Shown here in pieces: positions 61,672 to 64,000 of a stretch of 64,000 nt of DNA (the first letter of the stretch is position 1; each line of letters begins with the position of its first letter). The DNA comes from CAWAHD01 sp963781785 (lineage in GTDB: Bacteria; Planctomycetota; Planctomycetia; Isosphaerales; Isosphaeraceae). A model generated the notes under the pieces. That model was not told the DNA's origin. It ran no database searches and saw only the letters and a list, made by a program, of their open reading frames with translations. The translations under genes and the position numbers were made by a program. The stretch spans positions 620,001-684,000 of the forward strand of contig CAWAHD010000004.1 in NCBI GenBank assembly GCA_963781785.1. The letters run 5' to 3'.

Positions 61672-61872
61672 GATTTCCGCGTCAAGACACTCCATTGCTC
61701 GGATGTCGCCGCCCGACGACTGAACGCGACCGCGATGGCAGAACCGGGCGTGTATTGCCTGGCGTTTTCGCCCGACGGTTGTTTCTTCGCCTCACGAGGC
61801 CGCGATGCGGTTGTGCGGATGTGGGACGTTGTCTCTACGCTCAGGCGCGCGGCGGGCATTGATCAGTGGTAA
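61630..61872 (+). pseudogene. WD40 repeat gene fragment
   Basis: The frame encodes FRVKTLHCSDVAARRLNATA followed by a clear single WD40 blade (GVYCLAFSPDGCFFASRGRD, AVVRMWDV). Complete WD40 proteins need several blades, so this looks like the last blade of a degraded or truncated gene. Its end overlaps the convergent FGE-like gene by about 10 bp. Confidence 0.6.
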
Positions 61873-64000
61873 GTCCTGGAGGGGCGGAAGCCGTTGAGGT
61901 TGTTACGGTACGCCGGGGCGAAGTAGTTACGGTTCGCCGAGCGGACGACCGCCGGTAGATAGTTGAACGACCCGCTCCGAAGGATACGTGGTAGTAAGTC
62001 AGTTACATATTCTATTATATTTATAGCAAGCAATGTAATAAGTCCGGTGCTGTACGTCGAGTACCGGTCCTGACACCACTCCCGCGCGTTCCCCAGCATG
62101 TCCGACAAGCCCAGGTCGTTGGGCTGCAAGCTCCCGCACGGCAACACCCGAAGATCGTGTCCGTTATTGTATTGAGCATACCGACCCAACAGGTCGATGC
62201 TCGAACCGTAGTAGCGGCTGGTGGCTGCCCCGGAACGGCACGCATACTCCCATTCCGCCTCGGTCGGCAGCCGATAGCCCGGCAGTTTCAAGGCATCGGC
62301 CTTGATCCGCATGCCCGCCGCGTACTTGCCATGTTCGTTCGGCTCGTAGCATTCGGGTAGGTTCTCTTTCCGGCTGAGCCAGTTGCAGTAAGCGGCGGCG
62401 TGATACCAACTCACGTAATTGATCGGGCCTTCGCGGTCGGGGTTGTACCTATTGTTCTCGGCATGATCGTCCTCTGGGATCTCTTTGACAAACCGATGGT
62501 ATTGCTCGACCGTCACCTCCTTGGTGGCAATGGCGAAACGGCGGGGGATCTGGACACGGTGGAGAATTTCGTCGCCGCTGCGCGGCTCACCAGGCCGTGA
62601 ACCCATGTCGAACTCGACCGGTCCCTCGATCACCGCAAACGTCTGCCCCTGCCCGTTGACGTACCATCGCCGCTGGCCCCAGTCTTCGACTTTCCTCAGC
62701 TCGGCGTCCATTTCCTTGAGCTTCTCGTGTTGCTTCCATTGCCGCAGGGTCCATTCCGCGCCGCCGTGGATGCCGCTGTCGGGATCATCCCGGTAGAGGA
62801 CATACAGCTTGCCGGCCAGCGGTTCCCTTTCGCCGGGGAACATTCCTTCCATACCGTATGTCCCGAGCGTCAGGATCAACGCTCGCCGCTGCGAGGTCTC
62901 GGGGTGGAAGAGGATTGTGTCCATATTTCCGGTGACGGGTGGCGCGTGGCTGGTTGCGGGAGAATCTAGTCGGTCGAGCTCGGCGGCGATCAGCTTCGGA
63001 TCGGCGCCCAGGGGATTCAGCCAGTTGACGATGAAGCTGCGGAGCCGGGGGTCGGCACTGTGGCTTAGCAAGGGCATGATCTCACCCCCCTTCCCCAGGC
63101 AAGAGAGCGATCGCCGCCCGAGCTTGACGTTCGGCCAGTCGGTCCCTGGTCTCCTCTTTGATCACCGGGCGATCCCAGACGGAAGCGGTGATCGGTGGTC
63201 CCTCGGGCGAAGTCCGGGCGACTGAGAGGGCGACCATGCGATAGCCCTGCGCCACAAGTTCCCGGCAACGCTGGACGTGCGTGGTCGGATCAACCCCGAA
63301 CAGTGGGATCGCCTCGAATGGAACATCGCCCGTCCAGACGGCCGCGTAGGAGCGGTCCGGATGCAGTGGCTTCATGATCTCGGCGAACGCTGGCAGGTCT
63401 CGGATGGGATCGAAATCGGCGTCCTCCTGCATGTGCCCGTAATCGGTGTAGCCGTTCTCGATCGCCGAGCGGAGCAGGCTGAGGGCTCGCTCTGACAGCG
63501 GCTTACTCCTCGCCTGGTCCTTCCGGGCAACAACCTGAGATGCCACGGCGTAGACACAGGCGGCATCGTATTGGAGCCCGGAATCCCCCGGCGTCATTTT
63601 GAGGGTGGCGTCCAGCCTCTCGAACGCCGCGTCGCTCCCCTCATCCAGTTCCGTTGCCACGACGACCGCCAGGTAGAGTTTCTGACTCTCGCTCTGGTTT
63701 CCTATCCTAAACCTCTCCAGATCCGTCCTTGCCTGATCCTTGCGACCCAGCCGGGCGTGGGCGATGGCGCGGTATTGATAAGCCTGGGTCTGTTCCGGGG
63801 ACTTCTTGATGACGGCATCAAGCTCGTCAATCACCTTCTGGCTCTCGCCGAGCCGTAAGTGAGCCGACGCCTGTGCGATCCGAGCCGTGGAGATCATCCG
63901 GGTCCGCCTTGATAGCGGCTTCTGCCGCTTGTAGAGCCAAGGCGGCAAGCTCCTTGGAGGTCAGCGGAGGTGCCGCAGTGAGATCGAAATCGATCAGGGA
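61863..64000 (-). CDS. TPR and formylglycine-generating-enzyme-like (SUMF1) protein, 5' end outside window, frameshifted
   Basis: The gene continues past the right edge. From right to left it has TPR-like units (LALQAAEAAIKADPD; ARIAQASAHLRLGESQKVI; QAYQYRAIAHARLGRKDQAR), a HEAT-like linker (SADPRLRSFIVNWLNPLGAD) and a C-terminal FGE/PvdO domain. FGE blocks are FDMGSRPGEPRSGDE, INYVSWYHAAAYCNWLSRKE, YRLPTEAEWEYACRSGAATS, DMLGNAREWCQDRY and GFRPSRTYH. Frame changes near 63895 and 63090 separate parts that belong together in relatives, which usually begin with a Ser/Thr kinase domain. Near 61995-62040 an AT-rich patch encodes LITLLAINIIEYVTDLL in an otherwise GC-rich gene. Catalytic competence for sulfatase activation is doubtful. 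Confidence 0.82.

Overview
The window is GC-rich chromosomal DNA, most likely from a planctomycete and probably from the Isosphaera/Singulisphaera branch (inference). The main evidence is the set of lineage-typical families: DUF1501, PPC-domain and DUF1549/DUF1553 proteins, a cytochrome c/WD40 fusion, DUF4058, Uma2, DUF3500, an ECF sigma factor with a kinase-like TPR partner, and a TPR/formylglycine-generating-enzyme-like giant protein. No rRNA gene, convincing tRNA gene or CRISPR array was seen.

Layout. 1-3100: the end of a Uma2 gene, a secreted protein and a 1.1 kb non-coding stretch with an 11-copy 26-bp repeat array. 3071-8164: rsmH with its promoter, a membrane-anchored LysM protein and a secreted alpha/beta hydrolase. 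8217-10167 (minus): an M1 aminopeptidase. 10929-19627: a tight four-gene planctomycete operon. 19728-24121: DUF4058, WD40, Uma2 and DUF3500 genes. 24691-30550: a repeat and transposon island in which an IS4-type element sits inside a 75-bp repeat array and an IS1634-type element appears nested in another element. 30670-39894 (minus): acyl-CoA synthetase, enoyl-CoA hydratase, split AtuA, biotin-dependent carboxyltransferase, an unknown protein and a class III aminotransferase, resembling branched-chain or isoprenoid acyl-CoA catabolism. 40071-51940: an oxidoreductase, a zinc-ribbon protein, murB-ftsQ-short secA, a metallopeptidase-like protein, a TPR protein, a methyltransferase and a ROK kinase. 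52105-57214 (minus): recJ, corA, a small lipoprotein and a HEAT-like protein. 57622-64000: MBL hydrolase, ECF sigma, a kinase-like TPR protein lacking its catalytic core, a WD40 fragment and a partial TPR/FGE protein.

An overriding feature is that about 19 genes, including conserved housekeeping genes such as rsmH and recJ, are split by one or more frameshifts although both halves match one family. Indel errors in the sequence are the simplest explanation, so coordinates of those genes span all frames. Several short dispersed repeat families fill the intergenic spaces: (GGATGAA)n, a GTCAGGCT hairpin, a CCCTCTCC palindrome unit, and a GGACGGAAAC unit.
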